From Paracoccus denitrificans (lineage in GTDB: Bacteria; Pseudomonadota; Alphaproteobacteria; Rhodobacterales; Rhodobacteraceae): a stretch of DNA of 64,000 bases. Below the pieces are notes generated by a model. That model was not told the origin of the DNA. It did not search any database and saw only the letters and a list, made by a program, of their open reading frames with translations. Location: assembly GCF_900100045.1 (NCBI RefSeq), contig NZ_FNEA01000024.1:1-64000 (forward strand). The letters run 5' to 3'. A program made the translations under genes and the position numbers. The stretch's first letter is position 1. Each line of letters begins with the position of its first letter. Positions 44,985 to 54,015 of this stretch are shown here, piece after piece.

Positions 44985-45914
44985 ATGCGTCCGATCATCG
45001 ACATCGACCATGTTTCCAAGCGCTATGACAGCGGCACGGTTGCGCTGAACGACGTCTCGCTGCAGATCGACGAGGGCGAGATCCTGGCATTGCTCGGCCC
45101 GAACGGGGCGGGCAAGACCACGCTGATCTCGATCATCTGCGGCCTCGTGGTGCCGACCGGCGGCACGGTCCGCGTCGGCGGCCACGACATCCGCAAGGAC
45201 TGGCGTGCGGCGCGCAAGCTCATCGGTCTCGTCCCGCAGGAGATCGCGCTGGAGCCCTTCGAGAGCGTCATCGACTGCGTGCGCTTTACCCGCGGTCTTT
45301 ACGGCGAGCCGCCGGATGACGCTTATATCGAGCGGCTGCTGAGCAGCCTTGCGCTGTGGGACAAGCGCGAGGCCAAGACGCGTGAGCTGTCGGGCGGCAT
45401 GAAGCGGCGGGTGTTGATCGCCAAGGCGCTGTCGCACCGGCCCAAGGTGCTGTTCCTCGACGAGCCCACCGCCGGGGTGGATGTGGCCCTGCGGCGCGAG
45501 ATGTGGCAGGTGGTCCGGGAACTGCGCGCCGAAGGCGTGACCATCATCCTGACCACGCATTACCTGGAGGAGGCCGAGGACATGGCCGACCGCATCGGCG
45601 TCATCAACCGGGGCGAGCTTTTGCTGGTCAAGTCCAAGGACGAGCTGCTGGGCGAGTTCGGCAAGAAGCACCTGACCGTCTCGCTTTACGAACCGCTGCG
45701 GGCCCTGCCTGCCGAACTGGCCGGGCGCGGGCTGGTCCTGTCCGCCGACGGGCGGGAGCTGGGCTATGCCTACGACACCCGGGCCGAGCGCACCGGCATC
45801 GCCCATCTGCTGGCCGAACTGGCCGAGCGCGGCATCGCCGTGCGCGACGTCTCGACCAAGCAGAGCAGCCTCGAAGAGATCTTCATGTCGCTGGTCGAGG
45901 AGGAAACCGCATGA
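44985..45914 (+). CDS. ABC-2 exporter ATPase
   Basis: A 309-residue ATPase of the ABC-2/drug-exporter class, with Walker A GPNGAGKTTL, signature LSGGMKRRVLIAKAL, Walker B VLFLDEPTAGVD and TTHYLEEAEDMADRIGV. The C-terminal end is typical of exporters (STKQSSLEEIFMSLV). Its stop overlaps the permease start as ATGA. Substrate unknown. Confidence 0.92.
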   Translation: MRPIIDIDHVSKRYDSGTVALNDVSLQIDEGEILALLGPNGAGKTTLISIICGLVVPTGGTVRVGGHDIRKDWRAARKLIGLVPQEIALEPFESVIDCVRFTRGLYGEPPDDAYIERLLSSLALWDKREAKTRELSGGMKRRVLIAKALSHRPKVLFLDEPTAGVDVALRREMWQVVRELRAEGVTIILTTHYLEEAEDMADRIGVINRGELLLVKSKDELLGEFGKKHLTVSLYEPLRALPAELAGRGLVLSADGRELGYAYDTRAERTGIAHLLAELAERGIAVRDVSTKQSSLEEIFMSLVEEETA

Positions 45915-46672
45915 ACTGGCGTTCCGCCCGCGCCGTCTTCGGCCACGAGATGGCGCGGTTCTTCCGCACGATCTGGCAGTCGCTGGCCTCGCCGGTGCTG
46001 TCCACGGTGCTTTACTTCGTCGTCTTCGGCGCCGCCATCGGCGGGCGCATCCAGGCGGTCGAGGGCGTGCCCTACGGCGCCTTCATCGTGCCGGGCCTGA
46101 TGATGCTGACCGTGCTGCAGCAATCGGTGGCCAATGCCAGCTTCGGCATCTATTTCCCGAAATTCGCCGGCACGATCTATGAGATCCTCGTCGCCCCCAC
46201 CGGCTGGATCGAGGTCACGCTGGGCTTTGTCGGCGCCGCCGCCGCCAAGGCGGTGATGATCGCGCTGGTGATCCTGGTGACAAGCTTCTGGTTCACCGGG
46301 GTCCATATCGCGCATCCGTTCTGGATGCTGGCCTTTCTGTTCCTGACCGCCATCGCCTTTTCGCTTTTGGGCTTCATCATCGGCCTTTGGGCCAAGAATT
46401 TCGAGCAGTTGCAGATCGTGCCGATGATGGTGATCACGCCGCTGGTGTTCCTGGGCGGCGCCTTCTATTCGGCCTCGATGCTGCCGCCCTTCTGGGAGGG
46501 CGTGGCCAAGCTCAACCCGGTGCTTTACCTGATCTCGGGCTTTCGCTGGAGCTTTTTCGGCTTTGCCGACGTGCCGGTCGGGCTGTCGCTGGCGGCGGTG
46601 GCGCTGATGATCCTGGTCTGCATGGGTGCGATCCGCTGGATCTTCCTGACCGGCTGGCGGCTGCGGGAGTGA
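45911..46672 (+). CDS. ABC-2 exporter permease
   Basis: A 253-residue permease with six helices (for example VLSTVLYFVVFGAAIGG and AFLFLTAIAFSLLGFIIGLW) and the ABC-2 region MMVITPLVFLGGAFYSASML. It follows the ATPase directly in the same operon. It resembles the orphan permease at 16076, so the two probably arose by duplication. Confidence 0.92.
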   Translation: MNWRSARAVFGHEMARFFRTIWQSLASPVLSTVLYFVVFGAAIGGRIQAVEGVPYGAFIVPGLMMLTVLQQSVANASFGIYFPKFAGTIYEILVAPTGWIEVTLGFVGAAAAKAVMIALVILVTSFWFTGVHIAHPFWMLAFLFLTAIAFSLLGFIIGLWAKNFEQLQIVPMMVITPLVFLGGAFYSASMLPPFWEGVAKLNPVLYLISGFRWSFFGFADVPVGLSLAAVALMILVCMGAIRWIFLTGWRLRE

Positions 46673-46676
46673 CGGC

Positions 46677-46988
46677 TCAGGCCGGGCAGGGCGTTGCTGC
46701 CTTGCCCATCCGGGCCGCATGGAGGTTTAAGGCCGTCCTTTGCTGGCTCAGCCAGGTTTCCGCCGTCTCGCGTCCCTGCGCCTGCGCCAATTGCCGATAG
46801 GTGGGGCCAAGCCGTTCGCGGTTGGCCCAGATCGCGCAATCCAGCGGCCCCGGCGCCACTTGCACGACGCTGCTGGCGGCGCTGCCTTGCTTCGGCAACG
46901 GCGCGGAATCGGTCCCCGCGCCTTGCGCTCCGGCCGCAGTCGCCCAGAACAGGGCCATGGCAGAGATGAGAATCCGCTGTCGAACCAT
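46677..46988 (-). CDS. Small secreted hypothetical protein
   Basis: A 103-residue protein with a signal peptide (ILISAMALFWATAAGAQG), leaving a mature part of about 80 residues that has two cysteines (LDCAIWANRERLGPTY and ATPCPA). GAGAGG precedes ATG 46988. It is next to the ClpP-like gene on the same strand and converges on the ABC permease. No known domain. Confidence 0.75.
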   Translation of the reverse strand: MVRQRILISAMALFWATAAGAQGAGTDSAPLPKQGSAASSVVQVAPGPLDCAIWANRERLGPTYRQLAQAQGRETAETWLSQQRTALNLHAARMGKAATPCPA

Positions 46989-47050
46989 GTGTCCTCTCCC
47001 CATTTCCTCCCCGCTTCGGCAAGTGTGGCACGATGCTGTGGGCCTGTCAG

Positions 47051-47521
47051 CTATTTCCTCCCGCACAGCCGGGTCTGCGGATCCAGCCGGACATAGTCCC
47101 GGGCCGAGATCTTGTGCATTTTCAGCGAATGCTTCCATTGCGTGTTCCACATGCGCAGGATGCCGCCCCGATAATATTGCGCCATCAACTCGTCCACGAT
47201 CGGCGGGATGATGTTGGTGCTAGGGATGCGCGGCGCGTGAAAGCCGACCGTCGCCTTCGGTCCCAGGCAGGCATTGGGCAGGGTGATGTAGATCGTGCAG
47301 GCCGAGCGGCAATAGCCGCGCACCTCGACCGGGCGGCCGCTGGCGGCCAGCTTGTTGCGGTAGCGGATCGCGTCGACGACATTGCCGCCGCGGTTGTTCA
47401 TGATGACGATGGGCTTGCCGCGCGGCTGCGCCTCGGCCGCGGTGGGGATGGCGGCGATGCCGGCACCCAGCCCCAGAGACAGGGCAAGTGCCATGGAAAT
47501 GTGGGTCAGGAAAGAACGCAT
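47051..47521 (-). CDS. Periplasmic ClpP-like protein (COG3904 type)
   Basis: A 156-residue protein with a Sec signal peptide (SMALALSLGLGAGIAAIPTA). The mature part has NNRGGNVVDAIRYRNKL, the motif GYCRSACTIYITLP with a serine between two cysteines, and FHAPRIP. This pattern is that of small periplasmic proteins related to ClpP/crotonase, with a probable catalytic serine and a histidine. ATG 47521 has proper AAGGG spacing; ATG 47527 is too close. Substrate unknown. Confidence 0.75.
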   Translation of the reverse strand: MRSFLTHISMALALSLGLGAGIAAIPTAAEAQPRGKPIVIMNNRGGNVVDAIRYRNKLAASGRPVEVRGYCRSACTIYITLPNACLGPKATVGFHAPRIPSTNIIPPIVDELMAQYYRGGILRMWNTQWKHSLKMHKISARDYVRLDPQTRLCGRK

Positions 47522-47627
47522 GCTCATGTCCCTTGCTATGCCTCGCCGAACGCCCAAGTCCAAATGACGTTCCGGCGAGCCGCGCTTGCCGCTTAACAAG
47601 CGCCGCGCCCCGCATTATATGCCGGCC

Positions 47628-49010
47628 ATGAGCCAGAACCCGCCCCTGTTGCGCCCCGATCTAGCCCCCGCGCCCATCTTCGACACCAGCCGGAGAGAGG
47701 GCCAGCCCACCATCGGCATGGTCAGCCTTGGCTGTCCCAAGGCGCTGGTGGACAGCGAGCGCATCCTGACGCGCCTGCGGGCCGAGGGCTATGCCATCAG
47801 CCCCGACTACAAGGGCGCCGGCGCGGTGATCGTGAACACCTGCGGTTTCCTGGACAGCGCCAAGGCGGAATCGCTGCAAGCCATCGGCGAGGCGCTGGCG
47901 GAAAACGGCAAGGTGATCGTGACCGGCTGCCTGGGCGCCGAGCCGGAATACATCACCGGCGCGCATCCGTCGGTGCTGGCCGTGACGGGACCACAGCAAT
48001 ACGAACAGGTGCTGGATGCGGTGCACCACGCGGTGCCGCCCAGTCCCGATCCTTTCGTGGACCTGCTGCCGGCCTCGGGCGTCAAGCTGACGCCGCGCCA
48101 TTACAGCTATCTGAAGATTTCCGAGGGCTGCAACCACGCCTGCAAGTTCTGCATCATCCCGGACATGCGCGGGAAGCTGGTCAGCCGTCCCGCCCATGCG
48201 GTGATCCGCGAGGCCGAGAAGCTGGTCGAAGCCGGGGTGCGCGAATTGCTGGTGATCTCGCAGGATACCTCGGCCTACGGGCTCGACCGCAAGTTCGCGA
48301 CCGAGCGCGGGCACCGGGCGCATATCACCGACCTGGCGCGCGACCTCGGGCAGCTTGGTGCCTGGGTGCGGCTGCATTACGTCTATCCCTACCCGCATGT
48401 GCGCGACCTGATCCCGCTGATGGCCGCCCATGGGGAATCGGGGGGGCTGGTGCTGCCCTATCTGGACATCCCCTTCCAGCACGCCCACCCGGACGTGCTG
48501 AAGCGGATGGCCCGCCCCGCCGCGGCGGCGAGGACGCTGGACGAGATCGCCGCATGGCGCGCGGTCTGTCCCGACATCACGCTGCGCTCGACCTTCATCG
48601 TCGGCTATCCGGGCGAGACCGAGGCCGAGTTCCAGACCCTGCTGGACTGGCTGGACGAGGCGCAGTTGGATCGCGTCGGCTGCTTCCAATACGAAAACGT
48701 CAAGGGCGCGCGGGCGAACGACCTGCCGGATCACGTTCCCGACGATGTGAAGCAGGATCGCTGGGATCGGTTCATGCAAAAGGCGCAGGCGATCTCCGAG
48801 GCGAAGCTGGCGGCCAAGGTCGGCCACCGCATCGAGGTGATCGTGGATGCCGTGGATGGTGACGGCGCCACCTGCCGCACCAAGGCGGATGCGCCCGAGA
48901 TCGACGGCAACCTGTTCATCGACGAGGGATTCGAGGATCTGGCCCCGGGCGATATCGTCAGCGTCACCGTGGACGAGGCGGGCGAATACGATCTTTGGGG
49001 CCGGCTATAG
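47628..49010 (+). CDS. rimO: Ribosomal protein S12 methylthiotransferase
   Basis: Radical-SAM enzyme that adds a methylthio group to an aspartate of ribosomal protein S12. The 460-residue protein has the N-terminal cluster cysteines (LGCPKALVDSERIL, NTCGFLDSAKAESL and TGCLGAEPEYI), the radical-SAM motif CNHACKFCIIP, and a TRAM domain at the C terminus (GHRIEVIVD to DIVSVTV). The start ATG 47628 is used; the in-frame ATG 47619 is possible. Confidence 0.95.
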   Translation: MSQNPPLLRPDLAPAPIFDTSRREGQPTIGMVSLGCPKALVDSERILTRLRAEGYAISPDYKGAGAVIVNTCGFLDSAKAESLQAIGEALAENGKVIVTGCLGAEPEYITGAHPSVLAVTGPQQYEQVLDAVHHAVPPSPDPFVDLLPASGVKLTPRHYSYLKISEGCNHACKFCIIPDMRGKLVSRPAHAVIREAEKLVEAGVRELLVISQDTSAYGLDRKFATERGHRAHITDLARDLGQLGAWVRLHYVYPYPHVRDLIPLMAAHGESGGLVLPYLDIPFQHAHPDVLKRMARPAAAARTLDEIAAWRAVCPDITLRSTFIVGYPGETEAEFQTLLDWLDEAQLDRVGCFQYENVKGARANDLPDHVPDDVKQDRWDRFMQKAQAISEAKLAAKVGHRIEVIVDAVDGDGATCRTKADAPEIDGNLFIDEGFEDLAPGDIVSVTVDEAGEYDLWGRL

Positions 49011-49086
49011 GCGGCGACAATCGTTCCGGTTGTGGCAGTCGCGCCGCTGGCTTAATCAGGGGTTGCGACACAACAAGGCGGCATGG

Positions 49087-49944
49087 ATGAACTGGGATCC
49101 CGAAGGCAGGCCCCGCAAGCCCGATTTCCTGGGCATCGGTGCACAAAAGGCCGGCACCACCTGGCTGTCGCAGATGCTGGGCCAGCATCCCGACGTCTGG
49201 GCGCCTCCATTCAAGGAGGTGCAGTTCTTCAACCATCGCTTTATCGAGGAGCATCGCAAATGGCTGCCCTGGCATTTTCGCCGTGGCCGCCAGAACATCG
49301 AGAAACGCTGGGCCGCCCGCGGCGAGGAGATGCCGCGCGACATGGTGCGCTATCTGGACCGCATCACCCGCGAGCCGATGTTCACCAACCATTGGTACAA
49401 ACTGGTCTTCGCCCCGGCGCCGCAGGGGACAAGGACCATCGACGTCACCCCGGAATATTCGACCCTGCCGCCGGAAGGCGTGGATTTCATGGCGAAATTC
49501 CTGCCGCAAGCCAAGTTCGTCTATATCATTCGCCACCCGGTCGACCGGGCCATCTCGCAGCTGAAGATGAACCTGAGCCGCGCCCGGCGAAAGCCCGCGA
49601 CCGTCGAGGACTGGCTGGCCGAGATCGAGGATCCGGTGCTGATGGATCGCGGCGACTACATGCGTTATGTGCCGCGCTGGAACGCGCATTTCGGTCCCGA
49701 CCGGCTGCTTTACCTGCCTTTCGGCATGATCGCCCGCGATCCGCTGGGCTTCCTGCGCCGGGTCGAGGACTTCCTGGGCCTTCGGCAGCATGACTATCGC
49801 GACCTGGGGAAAAAGGTCTTTGCCTCGGACAACACGCTGGTCGTTCCCGACAGGGCCCGCGCCCGGCTGCGCGAGAAGCTGGAGCCGCAGTTCGGCTTTC
49901 TCGAACAGGCCTTCGGCCCGGAATTCACCCGGCAGTTCCGCTGA
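49087..49944 (+). CDS. Sulfotransferase family protein
   Basis: A 285-residue protein with the PAPS-binding 5' motif GIGAQKAGTTWLSQML and the 3' motif YIIRHPVDRAISQLKMN. It therefore probably transfers sulfate to a hydroxyl or amino group of a carbohydrate or small molecule. ATG 49087 begins MNWDPEG; AAGGCGG is upstream. It stands between rimO and ettA, and glycosyltransferases are encoded 2 kb downstream. Confidence 0.87.
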   Translation: MNWDPEGRPRKPDFLGIGAQKAGTTWLSQMLGQHPDVWAPPFKEVQFFNHRFIEEHRKWLPWHFRRGRQNIEKRWAARGEEMPRDMVRYLDRITREPMFTNHWYKLVFAPAPQGTRTIDVTPEYSTLPPEGVDFMAKFLPQAKFVYIIRHPVDRAISQLKMNLSRARRKPATVEDWLAEIEDPVLMDRGDYMRYVPRWNAHFGPDRLLYLPFGMIARDPLGFLRRVEDFLGLRQHDYRDLGKKVFASDNTLVVPDRARARLREKLEPQFGFLEQAFGPEFTRQFR

Positions 49945-50016
49945 GCCTTCCCCTTTCGCCCCTGCTCGACTACATAGCGGCCAGATTCATACGGATTTCA
50001 GAGACGGGGAAAGATC

Positions 50017-51672
50017 ATGGCCTCCTACCAGTTCGTTTACCACATGGACGGGGTGTCCAAGACCTATCCGGGCGGCAAGAAGACCTTCGAGAACATCCGC
50101 CTGAACTTCCTGCCCGGCGTCAAGATCGGCGTCGTCGGCGTCAACGGCGCCGGCAAATCGACGCTTCTGCGCATCATGGCCGGCATCGACAAGGATTTCA
50201 CCGGCGAGGCCTGGGCCGCCAAGGGCGCGACCGTCGGCTACCTGCCGCAGGAGCCGCAGCTTGACCCGGCGCTGAACGTGCGCGGCAACGTCATGGAGGG
50301 CGTCAAGGCCAAGCAGGCCAAGCTGGACCGTTATAACGAACTCGCCATGAACTATTCGGACGAAACCGCCGAAGAAATGGCGAAGCTTCAGGACGAGATC
50401 GATGCCGAGAACCTCTGGGATCTCGACAGCCAGATCGACATCGCGATGGAGGCGCTGCGCTGCCCGCCGGACGATGCCGACGTGGAAAGCCTCTCGGGCG
50501 GGGAACGCCGCCGGGTGGCGCTGTGCAAGCTGCTGCTGGAACAGCCCGACATGCTGCTTCTGGACGAACCGACCAACCACCTGGACGCCGAGACCATCGC
50601 CTGGCTGCAAAAGCACCTGATCGAATATCCCGGCACCATCCTGATCGTCACCCACGACCGCTATTTCCTGGACGACATCACCGGCTGGATCCTGGAACTC
50701 GACCGCGGCCGCGGCATCCCTTACGAGGGCAACTACTCGGCCTGGCTGGAGCAGAAGGCCAAGCGGCTGGAGCAGGAAGCGCGCGAGGACAAGGCCAAGC
50801 AAAAGACGCTGGAACGCGAGCTGGAATGGATCCGCGCCGGCGCCAAGGCGCGGCAGGCCAAGCAGAAGGCCCGGATCAACGCCTATAACGAACTGGCCAG
50901 CCAGTCCGAGCGTGAAAAGCTGTCGAACGCCCAGATCATCATCCCGAATGGCGAGCGGCTGGGCAATAAGGTGATCGAGGTCGACGGGCTGAAGAAAGCC
51001 ATGGGCGACAAGCTGTTGATCGAGAACCTGTCCTTCAGCCTGCCGCCGGGCGGCATCGTCGGCGTGATCGGCCCGAACGGCGCCGGCAAATCGACGCTGT
51101 TCAAGATGCTGACCGGGCAGGAACAGCCCGACGCGGGCGAGATCACCTATGGCGACACCGTGAAGCTCAGCTATGTCGACCAGTCCCGCGACGCGCTGGA
51201 CCCGAACAAGACCGTCTGGGAGGAAATCTCGGGCGGGGCCGAACAGATCGAACTGGGCGATGCGACGATGAACAGCCGCGCCTATGCTTCCGCCTTCAAC
51301 TTCAAGGGTGGCGACCAGCAGAAAAAGGTCGGCCTGCTTTCAGGCGGTGAGCGTAACCGCGTGCACATGGCCAAACTGTTGAAATCCGGCGGCAACGTGC
51401 TGCTGCTCGACGAGCCGACCAACGACCTGGATGTCGAGACCCTGCAGGCGCTGGAGGCGGCACTGGAGGATTTCGCCGGCTGCGCGGTCATCATCTCGCA
51501 CGACCGCTTTTTCCTCGATCGACTTTGCACGCATATCCTCGCCTTCGAGGGCGATGCGCATGTCGAGTGGTTCGAAGGCAACTTCGAGGATTACGAGGCC
51601 GACAAGGTCCGCCGCCTGGGCCCGGATTCCATCGAGCCGAAGCGGGTGAAATACAAGAAGTTCACGCGCTGA
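50017..51672 (+). CDS. ettA: Energy-dependent translational throttle protein
   Basis: An ABC-F protein of 551 residues that binds the ribosomal E site and gates translation according to ADP/ATP ratio. It has two ABC domains (Walker A GVNGAGKST and GPNGAGKST, signatures LSGGERRRVAL and LSGGERNRVHM). The linker between them carries the charged arm (KRLEQEAREDKAKQKTLE) typical of EttA. It is followed by a strong terminator. Confidence 0.95.
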   Translation: MASYQFVYHMDGVSKTYPGGKKTFENIRLNFLPGVKIGVVGVNGAGKSTLLRIMAGIDKDFTGEAWAAKGATVGYLPQEPQLDPALNVRGNVMEGVKAKQAKLDRYNELAMNYSDETAEEMAKLQDEIDAENLWDLDSQIDIAMEALRCPPDDADVESLSGGERRRVALCKLLLEQPDMLLLDEPTNHLDAETIAWLQKHLIEYPGTILIVTHDRYFLDDITGWILELDRGRGIPYEGNYSAWLEQKAKRLEQEAREDKAKQKTLERELEWIRAGAKARQAKQKARINAYNELASQSEREKLSNAQIIIPNGERLGNKVIEVDGLKKAMGDKLLIENLSFSLPPGGIVGVIGPNGAGKSTLFKMLTGQEQPDAGEITYGDTVKLSYVDQSRDALDPNKTVWEEISGGAEQIELGDATMNSRAYASAFNFKGGDQQKKVGLLSGGERNRVHMAKLLKSGGNVLLLDEPTNDLDVETLQALEAALEDFAGCAVIISHDRFFLDRLCTHILAFEGDAHVEWFEGNFEDYEADKVRRLGPDSIEPKRVKYKKFTR

Positions 51673-51678
51673 CAAGAT

Positions 51679-51709
51679 AAGGGCCGCTGCGAAATCGCAG
51701 CGGCCCTTT
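51679..51709. terminator. Terminator between ettA and the glycosyltransferase
   Basis: AAGGGCCGCTGCGA and its complement form a 14-base perfect arm around a two-base centre, followed by TT. It lies seven bases after the ettA stop codon and may also end the convergent glycosyltransferase gene. Confidence 0.85.
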
Positions 51710-51730
51710 CAAGCTTCGATCCTCTGCCGC

Positions 51731-52738
51731 TCAGGATGCGCTTTCCTGCTTTGATGAACGCGCGCGGCGTTTTCCGGGCGCTTTTCCGGCAACCGTGGAT
51801 GCAGGTTGCGTTGCGCTTTCCGATTTCTCGATGATTTCGGGCGTGGTCTTTTGCGACATTTCCGGTGGTGCTTCCGTCGTTTCGGCAGCCGCGGGCGTTA
51901 TCGCAGTATCGAATCTGCACAACGCGAGCCCTTCGGTGGTCAGGTAGTCGAAATGGCGCTCGTATATACGCTGAAGTTCTGAATGCGGTGCTTTGCGCAT
52001 GCCGCGTTTGCGCAGAATCTCGGGCGCATGCCGGGGCGTGTCATTGTCGCCGCGATGGGTGACGATATTCGGGAAATGCGGATCGGTCACGGCCGTCATC
52101 CTGAGCGGGATCTGGTAGTGGCCAAAATCAAAGATGGTTCGGCCGGCGCTGCGAACTGCTGCACCTGCGCTGAAGAAAGGGCTATACCAGTCGTAGATAC
52201 CCTCTGTCGGGCCATCCGTAATACAATAATATTGCTGCGAAAAGCTGATTCCGAAATTGCCATTGCGCCACATTCCCGAGGCGTGGCGGCGCAATCGGCG
52301 AATGTATTCCTTTGAAACACAGTCGTCGTCATCAAGTCGGAACTGAACCGAATTGGGTAAAGACCAGTCCTGTTCCTCGGCGACCATGCGTATCGCATCC
52401 GAGATATGCATCGGTGGAACGAACTTCAGGATCACCCGCTTATCCGCTGCGCAAATATCGGCCAGCTGGCGCCTGTATTTTTCCGGCATGCGATCCGAGG
52501 AGACGACCAGGAAGCTGAAATTCGGATCGGTTTGATGCGTCAGAGAGCGAAGCGTCAGGTGCTGGAACGTCGCAAGCCTGGCCTCGATGCGGCGAGGCTC
52601 GAACAGTTCCTTGACCTTCTCGGCGTAAATCTCTTCGAGCGCCTCTTCCGGCTGATTGCGATAAGCCTTCCAATCGCCCCGGCCCAGCATCGAGAAACGG
52701 CATACGCCTACGATGTTGATGTCCTGCTCTTTGACCAA
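51731..52738 (-). CDS. Glycosyltransferase, putative rhamnosyltransferase type
   Basis: A 335-residue protein. NIVGVCRFSMLG opens it, QHLTLRSLTHQTDPNFSFLV follows, and FRLDDDDCVSKEYIRRLRR provides the acidic metal/nucleotide-sugar motif of a GT-A fold. The order resembles putative rhamnosyltransferase proteins (Rhamno_transf). The last 55 residues are a lysine/serine-rich tail. Only a TTG start (52738) is available, so the true start is uncertain. The gene is less GC-rich than its neighbours. Confidence 0.75.
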   Translation of the reverse strand: MVKEQDINIVGVCRFSMLGRGDWKAYRNQPEEALEEIYAEKVKELFEPRRIEARLATFQHLTLRSLTHQTDPNFSFLVVSSDRMPEKYRRQLADICAADKRVILKFVPPMHISDAIRMVAEEQDWSLPNSVQFRLDDDDCVSKEYIRRLRRHASGMWRNGNFGISFSQQYYCITDGPTEGIYDWYSPFFSAGAAVRSAGRTIFDFGHYQIPLRMTAVTDPHFPNIVTHRGDNDTPRHAPEILRKRGMRKAPHSELQRIYERHFDYLTTEGLALCRFDTAITPAAAETTEAPPEMSQKTTPEIIEKSESATQPASTVAGKAPGKRRARSSKQESAS

Positions 52739-52794
52739 AACCTGATCCCCACTGGTTATGTGGCTACTATTTCTTTGCCGAAACGCGACTGAAA

Positions 52795-53916
52795 TTATTG
52801 CGGTGACTCATGATCCGCCACATCTCTCGGCGACCTCGTCAAGGCGACCTTGGCGCGCTTGCTGGCTTCCTCGACGCTGGTTGCGATTTCTTCTTCACTC
52901 GGGCTTTCCCAACCCTCGGCACTATCGATGAACCCTTTTTCGACCAGATCGAGAGCGAGCTTGCCATGGTCGATTTCACCCCAGCTCAGGTGGTTGGACT
53001 TATCCTGAAGCGGATCCATCCAGTTTGCAGCCAATGCATCGATGATCTCGGGATCGCGGCCTATCATTCCTTGAATTTGGGCGGCGATGGATTCATGCGC
53101 ATTGTTATCCCTGCGCAAGACGAAGCCTATATTCTTGGAAGGATCCGCCACCATTCCGGCGATATGAAAAGCGGAACTGTCCACCCCCAGGATATGGCTT
53201 GCGGACTTGTAGTAACGAAGCTGGTCGGTCAGCGCCATCTTTTCGGGGTGCATGATTTCATAGCCATTGCGGATCATATTGCGTTCCATGACGGATTCCG
53301 CAACAATTCCCCCGCGGCCGTTGAATTTCGTGCGTGAAATATAGATCTTCCGTGGATTGTCTGCCGGCAGGCGCTCCGCAATCTGGCGCATCCTGGCACG
53401 AAATTCGGGAGTGCCCTTGGCAATCCGACCCAGGCCAAAGCCCTGCCCGGGCACATAAAGCTCCTCTACGCTGATCGGCTCCCGGGCGATGGTGACCTTG
53501 ACCTTGAGATTCAGAAGTTCCCAAAATTCGCTTTGATACTTCTGGAAATCCTGCAGGTCGGGGTGCTTGGGAACGAAAATGACCGTTTCGATCTCGTCAT
53601 GGTCGAATGCCCAGCAGCGCGACATGGTTTCGGTCATGAAATGGCCGAAATGGCCATAGTAAAGGCCGCCCCACATATGCTTGCCCTTCAGGCGCTTGCC
53701 GGGGGCGGTCTTTTCCGTGACGGCGCGGGTCATTCGAATGCCGCCGCGCCATGTCGCCGCATGGAGACAGTCCCCAAGGTCCGAAACGACGCCGCAGATC
53801 GGGCGGCCGATCATCGTCGTCGGGGGGACGACAACGGCGTCGTGGACTTGAACGATTTCGCGGGACCAGCCGTGGTCAGGGTCTGGCTCGATCTTTCCAA
53901 GTTGCTGGAGCTTCAA
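52795..53916 (-). CDS. Glycosyltransferase family 61-like protein
   Basis: A 373-residue protein with the GT61 block GLYYGHFGHFMTETMSRCWA, the middle ELYVPGQGFGLGRIAKGTP, and the end region SASHILGVDSSAFHIAGM, a typical nucleotide-sugar binding part. The start appears to be TTG 53916, with the upstream ATG out of frame. It precedes the other glycosyltransferase on the same strand, and both are less GC-rich than the surroundings. The upstream 53935-54000 is AT-rich and probably contains the promoter. Both may act on a surface polysaccharide. Confidence 0.8.
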   Translation of the reverse strand: MKLQQLGKIEPDPDHGWSREIVQVHDAVVVPPTTMIGRPICGVVSDLGDCLHAATWRGGIRMTRAVTEKTAPGKRLKGKHMWGGLYYGHFGHFMTETMSRCWAFDHDEIETVIFVPKHPDLQDFQKYQSEFWELLNLKVKVTIAREPISVEELYVPGQGFGLGRIAKGTPEFRARMRQIAERLPADNPRKIYISRTKFNGRGGIVAESVMERNMIRNGYEIMHPEKMALTDQLRYYKSASHILGVDSSAFHIAGMVADPSKNIGFVLRRDNNAHESIAAQIQGMIGRDPEIIDALAANWMDPLQDKSNHLSWGEIDHGKLALDLVEKGFIDSAEGWESPSEEEIATSVEEASKRAKVALTRSPRDVADHESPQ

Positions 53917-54015
53917 TTGTTTGGTCCATGAATAGATAGTTCATGGTCTTTTATGTGAACAATTTAGACATTTCTAGCCTTTGTGTGCGCGCACCCCGCT
54001 TGTGCATGAACTGGA

